A stretch of DNA of 64,000 bases from Arenibacter sp. P308M17. Its GTDB lineage: Bacteria > Bacteroidota > Bacteroidia > Flavobacteriales > Flavobacteriaceae. Under the pieces are notes generated by a model, which was given only the letters and a program-made list of their open reading frames with translations, did no database searches and was not told the DNA's origin. A program made the translations under genes and the position numbers. The stretch covers positions 1 to 64,000 of the forward strand of contig NZ_QVON01000011.1 of the NCBI RefSeq assembly GCF_003426735.1. Direction: 5' to 3'. Below, one piece after another: positions 54,860 through 63,137 of the stretch (positions within the stretch are counted from its first letter, which is position 1; each line of letters opens with the position of its first letter).

Positions 54860-54887
54860 TTTTTTAGCCCCTATAATCCTTAGTTTT

Positions 54888-55898
54888 TCACCACCTAATT
54901 ATAGCACTGCCCCAAGTAAATCCACTGCCAAAGGCGGCAAGCACCACCAAATCCTCATTCTTAATTTTTCCCTCTTCCCAAGCCTCTGTAAGGGCAATGG
55001 GTATTGAGGCTGCGGTAGTGTTCCCATATTTCATGATATTATTGAACACCTGGTCATCCCCTAGACCAAACTTATTTTGAATGTATTGGGATATCCTTAG
55101 ATTGGCTTGATGGGGCACTAACATATCAATGTCCTTCGCTTCCAATTCATTGGCTTTTAGCCCTTCTATGATGACCTCACTAAATCGGGCCACGGCATTC
55201 TTAAAAACAAACGGACCGTTCATATAGGGCAAGTAAGACTCATCATTGGGGTCGTTGTCCTCCAATATATCCGTTACCCATCGTTTTCCCATCCCTGGCG
55301 CTATAAGCGACAATTCCTCGGCATGTTGTCCTTCCGAGTGCAAATGTGTAGACAGTATGCCTTTTTTGGAATCTACCTCCCTACTCAGTATCGCTGCCCC
55401 CGCACCATCGCCAAAAATCACTGAAACCCCCCTACCCCTGGTGGTCATGTCAAGTCCGTGGGAATGCAGTTCGGATCCGATAACCAACACATTTTTATAC
55501 ATTCCTGTTTTAATATATTGATCTGCTACGGACAAGGCATATATAAATCCGGAACATTGGTTGCGCACATCCAGGGCACCAACCGTTTTCATATCCAGAT
55601 CCCGTTGCACCAAGACTCCTGGACCGGGAAAATAATAATCGGGACTTAAGGTAGCAAAGATGATAAAGTCAATATCGTTTTTATCCAATCCGGAGCGCTC
55701 AATAGCAATTTTGGCGGCCTTCACCCCCATGGTGGTAGTGGTATCCCCATCCCCTTTTACCACATGCCGTCTTTCCCTGATACCGGTCCGCTCCTGAATC
55801 CAAGCATCATTGGTGTCCATTATTTTGGACAAATCATCATTGGTAACCACATTTTTAGGTACATAGTAACCCAGACCGCTTATTTTTGAATTGAACAT
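54888..55898 (-). CDS. 3-oxoacyl-ACP synthase III (KAS III)-family protein
   Basis: 336 aa. The catalytic triad is visible as NQCSGFIYAL (Cys), VPHQANLRI (His) and YGNTTAASIPIAL (Asn). KAS III starts fatty acid synthesis from acyl-CoA and malonyl-ACP; related enzymes make alkylresorcinol or special lipids. The inserted segment ILEDNDPNDESYLPYMNG and the length (FabH is about 317) suggest a FabH2-like paralogue rather than the primary FabH. It is monocistronic, divergent from htpG. Confidence 0.9.
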   Translation of the reverse strand: MFNSKISGLGYYVPKNVVTNDDLSKIMDTNDAWIQERTGIRERRHVVKGDGDTTTTMGVKAAKIAIERSGLDKNDIDFIIFATLSPDYYFPGPGVLVQRDLDMKTVGALDVRNQCSGFIYALSVADQYIKTGMYKNVLVIGSELHSHGLDMTTRGRGVSVIFGDGAGAAILSREVDSKKGILSTHLHSEGQHAEELSLIAPGMGKRWVTDILEDNDPNDESYLPYMNGPFVFKNAVARFSEVIIEGLKANELEAKDIDMLVPHQANLRISQYIQNKFGLGDDQVFNNIMKYGNTTAASIPIALTEAWEEGKIKNEDLVVLAAFGSGFTWGSAIIRW

Positions 55899-56090
55899 GA
55901 GTTGGAAAATTAAGTTTTATGGAAGACACTGCTTCCTTCTTATTCTATTATAGAGTCTAAAATATGGGAAATAAATTTAGTTACGCCCAATTTATATAAA
56001 AATATGCGTATAGGATGATATTGGTCATGGATTTATAGGGAATTGCACTACCCTTAATGAGATTGGGAACATTTTAAATCCAATAAAGAA

Positions 56091-56133
56091 TGTCAGTTTG
56101 TCACTTCCCTCAATAATGGTATTTTTTTTGACA
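56091..56133 (+). promoter_or_regulatory. Candidate regulatory and promoter region of htpG
   Basis: Two TGTCA repeats (56091-56095, 56099-56103) stand 14 bp before TGGTATTTTTTTTGAC (56117-56132). The latter has GG-N10-G spacing like a sigma-54 -24/-12 box but with GA instead of GC. The predicted start near 56143 leaves a 24-nt leader. A stress-controlled promoter is plausible for htpG; the sigma factor is uncertain. Confidence 0.35.
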
Positions 56134-56166
56134 GTGGTAAGTCGTTAAACTAAAAAAAATAGAAGT

Positions 56167-58053
56167 ATGGCCACAGGCAAGATCAATGTTTCCGTAGAGA
56201 ACATATTTCCGCTCATAAAAAAATTCCTATACAGCGACCATGAAATATTTTTAAGGGAGCTTATTTCGAACGCAACGGATGCTACCTTAAAATTAAAGCA
56301 TCTTACCACTATAGGGGAAGCCAAGGTGGAATATGGAAATCCGCTGATTGAGGTAAAGATCGATAAGGAAGGAAAAAAAATACACATTATTGACGAAGGT
56401 GTGGGTATGACCGAAGAGGAGGTTCAGAAATACATCAATGAAATTGCCTTTTCAGGGGCCGAAGAATTCTTGGACAAATACAAGGATTCCGCCAAGGACT
56501 CAGGTATCATCGGTCATTTTGGCCTGGGGTTCTATTCTGCCTTCATGGTGGCCTCAAAAGTAGAAATTATCACCAAGAGTTATAAGGACGAGCCTGCGGC
56601 GCATTGGACCTGTGATGGATCTCCCAATTTCACCCTAAAAAAGGCAAAGAAAACTACCCGTGGTACGGAAATAGTGCTGCATATTGCAGAGGATTCCACA
56701 GAATTTTTGGAAGAAGGCAAAATTGGCACCCTACTTAGAAAGTACAATAAGTTTATGCCCATTCCCATTAAATTTGGGACTACAACGGAGACGCTCCCCA
56801 AACCAGAAGGCGCCAAAGAAGAAGATCCTGCACCTACAAAGGAAGTGGACAACATCATCAACAACCCTAATCCTGCCTGGACCAAACAGCCAACAGAATT
56901 AACGGAGGGGGACTACAAAGAATTTTACAGGGAACTTTATCCTATGCAATTTGAGGAGCCATTATTCCACATACATTTGAATGTGGATTATCCTTTTAAC
57001 CTAACGGGAATCCTGTATTTTCCAAAGCTTACCAATGACCTAAATACCCAAAAGGACAGGATTCAATTATACCAAAATCAAGTTTTTGTCACTGACAATG
57101 TAGAAGGGATCGTACCTGAATTTTTGACTATGCTGAGAGGGGTCATAGATTCTCCAGATATTCCATTGAACGTTAGTAGATCTTATTTGCAGGCCGATGG
57201 GGCAGTCAAAAAAATATCTACATACATCACCCGTAAGGTTGCCGATAAATTAAGCTCCCTATTCAAAAACAATAGGGAAGATTTTGAGGCCAAGTGGAAC
57301 GATATCAAGATCGTTATCGAATATGGCATGCTTTCCGAGGACAAATTCTTTGAAAAGGCGGATAAATTTGCCTTGTACCCAACTGTAGACGGCGCCTTTT
57401 ACACTTTTGAGGAACTACAGGAAAAATTAAAGTCCAACCAAACGGACAAGGACGATAAATTGGTAATCCTTTATGCCTCCAACAAGGAAGAGCAGCACAG
57501 TTATATAGAAGCTGCCAAGGCCAAGGGATTTGAAGTTTTATTGTTGGATTCCCCTATAGTTTCGCACTTAATGCAAAAACTGGAAACCTCCAAGGAGAAA
57601 ATTTCCTTTGCCAGAGTGGACGCCGATCATTTGGACAATCTCATCAAAAAAGAGGACACCCAAATCTCCAAACTGTCCGATGAGGAAAAGGAGACCATAA
57701 AAACCGATATCGAAGCTGCCATCAACAATAAAAGCTATACCGTTCAATTGGAGGCTATGGACAGCAGCTCCTCTCCGTTCATTATTACGGAACCCGAGTT
57801 CATGAGACGTATGAAAGAAATGCAGCAGACCGGTGGCGGCGGCATGTTCGGTATGGGCAATATGCCAGAAATGTACAATTTGGTAGTGAATACCAACCAT
57901 GAACTGGTTTCCGAAATCTTAAACACAAAAACGGCCAAAAAGAAAGAGCGTCTTATTACCCAATCGCTAGATCTTGCACGTTTGTCCAAAGGTCTGTTGA
58001 AAGGGGAGGAACTCACCAAGTTTATTAAGAGAAGTTATGAAATGGTGAAATAA
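56167..58053 (+). CDS. htpG: Molecular chaperone HtpG (Hsp90)
   Basis: 628 aa. The ATPase domain shows FLRELISNATDATLKLKHL, IIDEGVGMTEEEVQKYINEI and GIIGHFGLGFYSAFMVASKV. The middle domain contains FPKLTNDLNTQKDRIQLYQN and LNVSRSYLQADG, and the C-terminal dimerisation domain follows. The C-terminus has a Gly/Met-rich insert (GGGGMFGMGNMPEM) usual in Bacteroidota HtpG. A strong terminator follows. It is monocistronic. Confidence 0.96.
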   Translation: MATGKINVSVENIFPLIKKFLYSDHEIFLRELISNATDATLKLKHLTTIGEAKVEYGNPLIEVKIDKEGKKIHIIDEGVGMTEEEVQKYINEIAFSGAEEFLDKYKDSAKDSGIIGHFGLGFYSAFMVASKVEIITKSYKDEPAAHWTCDGSPNFTLKKAKKTTRGTEIVLHIAEDSTEFLEEGKIGTLLRKYNKFMPIPIKFGTTTETLPKPEGAKEEDPAPTKEVDNIINNPNPAWTKQPTELTEGDYKEFYRELYPMQFEEPLFHIHLNVDYPFNLTGILYFPKLTNDLNTQKDRIQLYQNQVFVTDNVEGIVPEFLTMLRGVIDSPDIPLNVSRSYLQADGAVKKISTYITRKVADKLSSLFKNNREDFEAKWNDIKIVIEYGMLSEDKFFEKADKFALYPTVDGAFYTFEELQEKLKSNQTDKDDKLVILYASNKEEQHSYIEAAKAKGFEVLLLDSPIVSHLMQKLETSKEKISFARVDADHLDNLIKKEDTQISKLSDEEKETIKTDIEAAINNKSYTVQLEAMDSSSSPFIITEPEFMRRMKEMQQTGGGGMFGMGNMPEMYNLVVNTNHELVSEILNTKTAKKKERLITQSLDLARLSKGLLKGEELTKFIKRSYEMVK

Positions 58054-58073
58054 TCAGTTTTTCTACAATTATC

Positions 58074-58112
58074 AAGAAGCTGGATTGCCCTATGCAATCC
58101 AGCTTCTTTTAT
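58074..58112 (+). terminator. Intrinsic terminator after htpG
   Basis: A 15-bp stem, AAGAAGCTGGATTGC with GCAATCCAGCTTCTT, around a 5-nt loop and followed by TT. It lies 20 nt after the htpG stop and before the DoxX start chosen here. Confidence 0.9.
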
Positions 58113-58127
58113 TTATATCTTTACCCT

Positions 58128-58487
58128 ATGGAATATCCTTGGCACCAATACCTAATGGCATCTATCTATGTATTGGCTGGTGCAATGCATTTTATTGTTC
58201 CCAAAACATACCTGAGAATAATGCCCAGGTACTTGCCCCATCATAGGTTATTGGTATCCCTTAGTGGTCTGGTAGAAATCCTTTTGGGTTTGGGTCTATG
58301 CTTCCCGGCTACTAAAAATAGCGCTGTCCTTGGTATCATTTTAATGCTTACCGTATTTCTTTTGGTCCATTTTTATATGTTGAAGGGTGAAAAGGAATCG
58401 GCGGGCATTCCGAAATGGATACTGATCCTTAGAATTCCACTTCAATTTGTGCTCATGTACTGGGCGTATTCCTATATCGGACTTTAA
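58128..58487 (+). CDS. DoxX-like membrane protein
   Basis: 119 aa with four hydrophobic helices. YVLAGAMHFIVPKTYLRIMP and LVSLSGLVEILLGLGLCFP match small DoxX/MauE-like proteins. The function is unknown; relatives are linked to quinone or sulfur redox. The ATG at 58128 is chosen because any earlier start would lie inside the htpG terminator stem. Confidence 0.82.
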   Translation: MEYPWHQYLMASIYVLAGAMHFIVPKTYLRIMPRYLPHHRLLVSLSGLVEILLGLGLCFPATKNSAVLGIILMLTVFLLVHFYMLKGEKESAGIPKWILILRIPLQFVLMYWAYSYIGL

Positions 58488-58496
58488 TAGGCAGTA

Positions 58497-58910
58497 TTAA
58501 AAGCGGTCATCAAAATATTTCTTTAAAAATAAAATTTGGACATACAGAAATAAGGTAAATGCCAAAATACCGTACACCAAAGTATCCGAAATTAATATAA
58601 CGGGCAATCTATCCAAAATATTGGGAAGTTGCAATTGTGGCCATTCAAAATTAAAATACCATACACCAACTTTGCCGGAATCCTGCATTAAAAATGGGAA
58701 GAGAACCACACAGAAAAGGCCAAAACCTATAATTCCCCAAGTTTTTCGGGAAATTAAGGGTACATATGCTGTACTACTTTTGCTATTGACAAGCCTAATC
58801 TTATACATTACTTTTGAGGTAAAATCCAACGAAGGCACATCCAAGGTTTGCTTCTTGACTATTTTAGCTGCCAATGTATCAAGTTCCCTTCCCAAGGCTT
58901 CATCTTTCAT
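58497..58910 (-). CDS. Putative membrane anti-sigma partner of the ECF sigma factor
   Basis: 137 aa. A cytoplasmic N-terminal part (about 1-55) is followed by two membrane helices (TWGIIGFGLFCVVLFPFLM and TLVYGILAFTLFLYVQILFL). It lacks the HxxxCxxC zinc anti-sigma motif. Its ATG overlaps the end of the sigma-factor gene by 11 bp, so the two are translated together. This is the usual place for an anti-sigma factor; the function is inferred from context and shape only. Confidence 0.7.
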   Translation of the reverse strand: MKDEALGRELDTLAAKIVKKQTLDVPSLDFTSKVMYKIRLVNSKSSTAYVPLISRKTWGIIGFGLFCVVLFPFLMQDSGKVGVWYFNFEWPQLQLPNILDRLPVILISDTLVYGILAFTLFLYVQILFLKKYFDDRF

Positions 58911-59481
58911 AGCTCTCAATTATTTCAGGTTCCAAATATTTCTTTAAAATCGATGCCAATTTTTTTCTACCCCTAAAAAGTTTGACCTTTACATTGATTT
59001 CCGTTAAGCCTACAATTTTGGAAATCTCGGCCAAGGACCTTTCTTCAAAATAGAAGAGGGTCAATAAAAACCCATCCTCACTGGGCAATGCCTCCAAACA
59101 ATCCTGGATTACCCTACTTTGCTCCTGCGCCTCCATAGTTTCCAGGGCACTGTCCAAGGTCTTTATTTGGTGCGCAGTAACCCCATCTATCCGCACTAAA
59201 TGAAAATCCTTTTTATACTTCTTTAATCTATCCAAACAAGTATTGTACGCTATCCTATATATCCAAGTAGAAAACTTGGAATCCCCCCTAAACTTATTTA
59301 AGGATTGAAAGGCCTTCACAAATGAGTCCTGGGCCACTTCTTCGGCTTCCTCCCTATTTTTCAACATCCGTAGGGCCAATATAAATACCATATCCCTGTA
59401 GCGATCCACCAAAAGCGAAAAACTATTGGTATCACCACTTAAAATCCGGTCTATAATTTGTTGGTCGTCGTTTGTGGACAT
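58900..59481 (-). CDS. ECF RNA polymerase sigma factor
   Basis: 193 aa sigma-70 family, group 4. Region 2 is FSLLVDRYRDMVFILALRML with the -10 recognition EVAQDSFVKAFQSLNKF, and region 4 is LTLFYFEERSLAEISKIVGL followed by VKVKLFRGRKKL. The ATG at 59481 (MSTNDDQQIID) fits the family; the longer frame upstream is probably not used. The gene is divergent from the DUF6249-like gene and coupled to a membrane protein gene downstream. Confidence 0.92.
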   Translation of the reverse strand: MSTNDDQQIIDRILSGDTNSFSLLVDRYRDMVFILALRMLKNREEAEEVAQDSFVKAFQSLNKFRGDSKFSTWIYRIAYNTCLDRLKKYKKDFHLVRIDGVTAHQIKTLDSALETMEAQEQSRVIQDCLEALPSEDGFLLTLFYFEERSLAEISKIVGLTEINVKVKLFRGRKKLASILKKYLEPEIIESYER

Positions 59482-59619
59482 ATGGATGTATGACGAACAA
59501 ATGCTGCCTTGGGTTACAAAAGCGGCAATAAAATATTCCGAAAAAAATGTAACCATCGCCAAAATTATATCGTCATAGCCTATGAACACATTAAAATTAA
59601 TCAATTAATACACAACAAA

Positions 59620-59976
59620 ATGGTAGGACCTGGATTTGTTTTCATTAGTCTCTTTATTGTAATTTTTGGAATTGTTTACCTCTATTTTTCCACGAGGAAC
59701 AAGGAACGCTTGGCACTCATAGAAAAAGGTGCCGATGCCAGTATTTTTGTTAGGGGAAGAACCCAAAAAGCGGCCCCGATCTGGAAGATTTTAATTTTAA
59801 ACCTGGCCTTATTGCTTATGGGAATCGGTTTGGGCATTATTGTGGCCGGTATTTTATCCGAAGTTCTATACGTCAAGAATGAAATAGCTTTCCCCGGCTG
59901 TATTTTTCTCTTGGCGGGTGCTGCCCTTTTTATTGGTTTTAAACTAACCAAAAACCTGGACAGGGAAATGGATTAG
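59620..59976 (+). CDS. DUF6249-like small membrane protein
   Basis: 118 aa with three hydrophobic segments (MVGPGFVFISLFIVIFGIVY, WKILILNLALLLMGIGLGII, AFPGCIFLLAGAALFIGF). The motif NKERLALIEKGADASIF after helix 1 is typical of DUF6249-type proteins that are often next to ECF sigma genes. It is divergent from the sigma gene with a 138-bp control region and may be in its regulon. Function unknown. Confidence 0.75.
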   Translation: MVGPGFVFISLFIVIFGIVYLYFSTRNKERLALIEKGADASIFVRGRTQKAAPIWKILILNLALLLMGIGLGIIVAGILSEVLYVKNEIAFPGCIFLLAGAALFIGFKLTKNLDREMD

Positions 59977-59994
59977 GCTACCCTTGTTAAATTT

Positions 59995-60026
59995 AAAAAA
60001 CCTTCGTGTGCAAATACGAAGGTTTT
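59995..60026 (+). terminator. Intrinsic terminator before the MOSC gene
   Basis: AAAACCTTCGT pairs with ACGAAGGTTTT around a 7-nt loop, followed by TTTTC. It separates the DUF6249-like and MOSC genes. Confidence 0.8.
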
Positions 60027-60039
60027 CTATCTTTATCCT

Positions 60040-60672
60040 ATGAAAGTCATCTCAACCAATACAGGAAAAGCCACCACCTTCCTTTGGAACGGTAAGGCAG
60101 AGCAAACGGGAATATTCAAATACCCTACCGACGAACCCCTTTTTCTAAGCAAAACGGAGGTACACAAGGATACCGTTATAGATAGGACGCATCATGCAGG
60201 AATCAACAAAGCCTGCTATCTTTTTGCAACAGACCACTACCCCTATTGGAGAAATCTATATCCGGAATTAAACTGGGACTGGGGAATGTTCGGGGAAAAT
60301 CTTAGCGTGGAAGGGATGGATGAATCCAAAATGTGCATAGGCGACACCTATAAAATTGGTAACGTTGTGGTTCAGGTGTCACAACCTAGGGAGCCGTGTT
60401 ACAAGTTGGGCGTTCGCTTTGGCAATGCCAAAATATTGAAGGAATTCATAGATTATGGCCATTCGGGAACCTACGTGCGAATCTTGGAGGAGGGCGAGGT
60501 AAAAAATGGGGACCAGCTTAGGCTGCTTGAAAAATCCAAAAACACACTTACCATAAAGGAATGCTTTCAAATTATACTTGCCAAGGAAAAGGATCCCATA
60601 CTACTTCAAAAAGCGATCAACAACCCTTCGCTACCTGAATATAAAAGGGACCGACTTAAGAAATATCTTTAA
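60040..60672 (+). CDS. MOSC-domain protein, YiiM-like
   Basis: 210 aa. MFGENLSVEGMDESKMCIGD and VVQVSQPREPCYKLGVRF are the MOSC signature with the conserved Cys (REPC) that takes sulfur or binds molybdenum cofactor. YiiM and related proteins reduce N-hydroxylated compounds such as 6-hydroxylaminopurine. No other Moco gene is nearby. Terminators lie on both sides, so it is a single-gene unit. Confidence 0.88.
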   Translation: MKVISTNTGKATTFLWNGKAEQTGIFKYPTDEPLFLSKTEVHKDTVIDRTHHAGINKACYLFATDHYPYWRNLYPELNWDWGMFGENLSVEGMDESKMCIGDTYKIGNVVVQVSQPREPCYKLGVRFGNAKILKEFIDYGHSGTYVRILEEGEVKNGDQLRLLEKSKNTLTIKECFQIILAKEKDPILLQKAINNPSLPEYKRDRLKKYL

Positions 60673-60677
60673 ATTAA

Positions 60678-60713
60678 AATAGGAGCCAAATGGCTCCTAT
60701 TATTTTTGTTTTT
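60678..60713 (+). terminator. Intrinsic terminator after the MOSC gene
   Basis: ATAGGAGCC pairs with GGCTCCTAT around AAAT, followed by TATTTTTGTTTTTT. The convergent gene ends 23 bp beyond. Confidence 0.85.
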
Positions 60714-60735
60714 TGTAATTTCTGGATAAGACTTG

Positions 60736-61323
60736 TTATTTCACGGATACCGTTTCAAAATACGTATTGGCACCCTCACTAAGGGATACGGTATAGTCGT
60801 CTTTTACAGCGCTTGTAAAATTGATCATCTTACCTATCACCAAATCCTTACCCATTTTTTGGGTATAAACAACCCTGTTATCGCTATCGACAACATTGAT
60901 TACAACCTCATTTAGTTTTTGGTTTAGGTAATTCACATAAAGAATGCCCTTGCTTTTTCTGAAAAATGGTTTTGCCACTTCATCACGGGCAATAACATTT
61001 ACCTCTGAATCCTCAACACTTATAGTAAACTCTACAGTTTTGATTGGACTTTCCATCTTTAAATAATAAAGGCCTTCCTCCAATTTGGACAGGTCGAATT
61101 TTTTAGAGTAATCTTCGTCTTCCTTAATATTCTCTACAAATATTTGATGCATGTCGGAATCGGTCAAAGTCAATATAGAAGATTCTGTCTGCTTGTTCAA
61201 TTTAAGGACCAATCTTTTGGCATCCTTAACCGTTGTCAGGTACATTCCCGGATCGTTGGCCATTGCCATGGTACTAGTAAGTAATAAGGCGGCCATTGCT
61301 GTTAATTTTAAAACTGCTTTCAT
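60736..61323 (-). CDS. Exported protein of unknown function
   Basis: 195 aa. A signal peptide (LKLTAMAALLLTSTMAMA) precedes beta-rich sequence with two similar segments (KRLVLKLNKQTESSILTLTD and LNEVVINVVDSDNRVVYTQK). The repeat-like Ig-type strands resemble DUF3244-type or T9SS sorting-type sandwich domains of Bacteroidota. No catalytic motif is seen. It is alone between convergent and divergent neighbours. Confidence 0.7.
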   Translation of the reverse strand: MKAVLKLTAMAALLLTSTMAMANDPGMYLTTVKDAKRLVLKLNKQTESSILTLTDSDMHQIFVENIKEDEDYSKKFDLSKLEEGLYYLKMESPIKTVEFTISVEDSEVNVIARDEVAKPFFRKSKGILYVNYLNQKLNEVVINVVDSDNRVVYTQKMGKDLVIGKMINFTSAVKDDYTVSLSEGANTYFETVSVK

Positions 61324-61478
61324 AACATTTAGGATTTAATATTAATAAATCATTTCTATGGTAAATGTAGTTTGGGAATTCCCGTCCCACTACTCCATAA
61401 TTCCCCAATTTCTATTCTATTTTACCATCATTCAATATTAAATAATTGTTAACAGGTTAATTCTAAACACATTTGAGT

Positions 61479-61486
61479 TAAATTTG
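61479..61486 (+). promoter_or_regulatory. -7 promoter element of the AraC-AlkB operon
   Basis: TAAATTTG matches TAnnTTTG; start expected near 61493, 50 nt before the ATG. No -33 TTG at normal spacing, so activation may be needed. Confidence 0.4.
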
Positions 61487-61542
61487 CACAGAATTGTCCA
61501 AAATGACTGTATTACCTTTACAATACCTAATGATATTAACAT

Positions 61543-62415
61543 ATGATACCTAAACCTACATTTGAGGTCATAGAACCTGATTTCGGCCATTCATATACCT
61601 ATCAACAGTTTGATGAACATAACCCCAATAAAATAGGGGTATGGCACTATCACCCGGAAATTGAACTGGTTTATGTAAATGGGGGTTCCGGAAAGCGACA
61701 AATTGGAAGTCACGTTTCCTATTATACCGACGGCGATCTGATTTTAATTGGATCCAACCTACCGCACTGTGGCTTTACGGATGTGCTTACGGGCAACAAA
61801 AGTGAAAGCGTGGTACAAATGAAGCAGGATTTTTTAGGCAATGATTTTTTTAAGATCCCGGAAATGAGAAAAATTCAAAGTCTCTTTCAAATTGCTAGTG
61901 GAGGTGTGGCATTCACAGGTAGTACCAAGAAAAAAATTGGCGAAAAAATCGAAATCATGGAATATCAGACAGATTTTCAACGGCTGCTATCCATACTGAA
62001 CATCTTAAATGAACTGGGCAACTCCAAAGAATATCAAGTCTTGAACGCCCAAGGTTTTTCCCTTCAAACCGAAGTGAAGGACAATGACAGGATAAATATT
62101 GTCTTCAATTATGTGAAAACAAATTTTAAGGAGGAGATAACCCTTGAAGATATTTCCGATCTGGTGAGTATGACCGTACCCTCGTTCTGCAGGTATTTTA
62201 AAAAAATAACAAACAAGACATTTGTACAGTTTGTGAACGAATGTAGATTGGTCCATGCCTCAAAATTATTGGCAGAAAGGCCCATTAGTATTACCGAGGT
62301 ATGTTTTGAGTGCGGATTTAACAATTTCTCTCATTTCAATAAATCCTTTAAAGCATTTACGGGTCAAAATCCGTCCGAATACAGAAACGAACTGAAAAGT
62401 GTACTTCAATCGTGA
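61543..62415 (+). CDS. AraC-family regulator with cupin sensor domain
   Basis: 290 aa. The N-terminal half has a cupin pattern (GVWHYHPEIELVYVNGGSGK, GDLILIGSNLPHCGF). The C-terminal half carries both HTH units (ITLEDISDLVSMTVPSFCRY and ISITEVCFECGFNNFSHFNK). Such regulators usually sense sugars or small metabolites. The stop overlaps the GTG start of alkB by 4 nt (GTGA). Unlike E. coli Ada it lacks the methyl-accepting Cys domain, so a direct role in the adaptive response is not supported. Confidence 0.9.
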   Translation: MIPKPTFEVIEPDFGHSYTYQQFDEHNPNKIGVWHYHPEIELVYVNGGSGKRQIGSHVSYYTDGDLILIGSNLPHCGFTDVLTGNKSESVVQMKQDFLGNDFFKIPEMRKIQSLFQIASGGVAFTGSTKKKIGEKIEIMEYQTDFQRLLSILNILNELGNSKEYQVLNAQGFSLQTEVKDNDRINIVFNYVKTNFKEEITLEDISDLVSMTVPSFCRYFKKITNKTFVQFVNECRLVHASKLLAERPISITEVCFECGFNNFSHFNKSFKAFTGQNPSEYRNELKSVLQS

Positions 62416-63011
62416 GCCTGTTACTTTCAAAAAAAATAGAGCTACCACTCCCTGATAGTGATATTGTCTATTTTCCCACTTTTTTAAAGGCGGATGAAGC
62501 GGATTATTATTTTAAGGTATTAAAGGAAACCACCCCTTGGCAACAGGACTATATTACAGTATATGGCAAAACACATCCCCAACCTAGGCTGACCGCCCTA
62601 TTTGGGGACCATAACAGGCCCTACTCCTATTCCAATATTACCATGCACCCCCATAGGTTTACATCTGAATTACTGGAATTGAGGAATAGACTATCTATGG
62701 AAATGGGCATACACTTTAACAGTTGTTTGTTAAACCTATATAGAAATGGCAAGGACAGCAATGGTTGGCATGCAGATGACGAGAAGGCCTTGGGCAAAAA
62801 TCCGGCCATAGCATCCATAAGCCTTGGGCAGGAGCGTTACTTTCACCTAAAGCATAAATGGAAAAAGGATTTGAAACATAAACTACAATTGGCACACGGG
62901 AGTATACTTTTTATGAAAGGGGAAACCCAGCATTGTTGGTACCACCAAATTCCAAAAACTGCCAGACCCATTAAAGAACGCATCAATATTACCTTTAGGG
63001 TTATAAACTAA
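62412..63011 (+). CDS. AlkB-like 2-oxoglutarate/Fe(II) dioxygenase
   Basis: 199 aa. It repairs 1-methyladenine and 3-methylcytosine in DNA by oxidative demethylation. The iron ligands are H120 and D122 (GWHADDE) and H178 (CWYHQIPK). R190 and R196 in RINITFR bind 2-oxoglutarate. The substrate-binding PQPRLTALFGD and PYSYSNITMHP fit the ALKBH2/3-like group. The start is GTG at 62412, overlapping the AraC gene stop, which shows translational coupling. Confidence 0.93.
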   Translation: MSLLLSKKIELPLPDSDIVYFPTFLKADEADYYFKVLKETTPWQQDYITVYGKTHPQPRLTALFGDHNRPYSYSNITMHPHRFTSELLELRNRLSMEMGIHFNSCLLNLYRNGKDSNGWHADDEKALGKNPAIASISLGQERYFHLKHKWKKDLKHKLQLAHGSILFMKGETQHCWYHQIPKTARPIKERINITFRVIN

Positions 63012-63013
63012 AC

Positions 63014-63097
63014 GCGGTAAGCGGTAAGCGGTAAGCGGTAAGCGGTAAGCGGTAAGCGGTAAGCGGTAAGCGGTAAGCGGTAAGCGGTAAGCGGTAA
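63014..63097. repeat. Heptamer tandem array GCGGTAA
   Basis: Twelve perfect 7-bp units, 84 bp, starting 3 bp after the alkB stop and followed by GCAGAAATAAAAAAA. Perfect units point to recent expansion. Read on the minus strand it gives an AYRLPLT-repeat peptide, which is not a real gene. Confidence 0.97.
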
Positions 63098-63104
63098 GCA
63101 GAAA

Positions 63105-63137
63105 TAAAAAAATCGGTTTTCATAACCGATTTTTTTA
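63105..63137. terminator. Terminator after the heptamer array
   Basis: AAATCGGTT pairs with AACCGATTT around TTCAT/ATGAA, with A- and T-runs on both sides. It can end the AraC-AlkB transcript and possibly the nuclease transcript from the other side. Confidence 0.8.

Larger units (their letters stand above)
54162..54887. other. Long gene-free stretch with structured elements
   Basis: About 720 bp without a supportable gene. From 54565 it holds CCTAGTGT/ACACTAGG (54565-54572 and 54586-54593), then ATTAACACTCTTT/AAAGTGTGTTAAT (54676-54688 and 54701-54713, one mismatch). A promoter-like TTG (54716) to TACCTTAA (54741) follows, and a strong terminator at 54832. The first 350 bp show nothing recognisable. 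It may encode a small RNA. Confidence 0.4.

Noticed and set aside
54162-54887. tmRNA, RNase P RNA, SRP RNA or 6S RNA in the long gap
   Set aside because: None of the conserved core sequences of these RNAs can be found on either strand.
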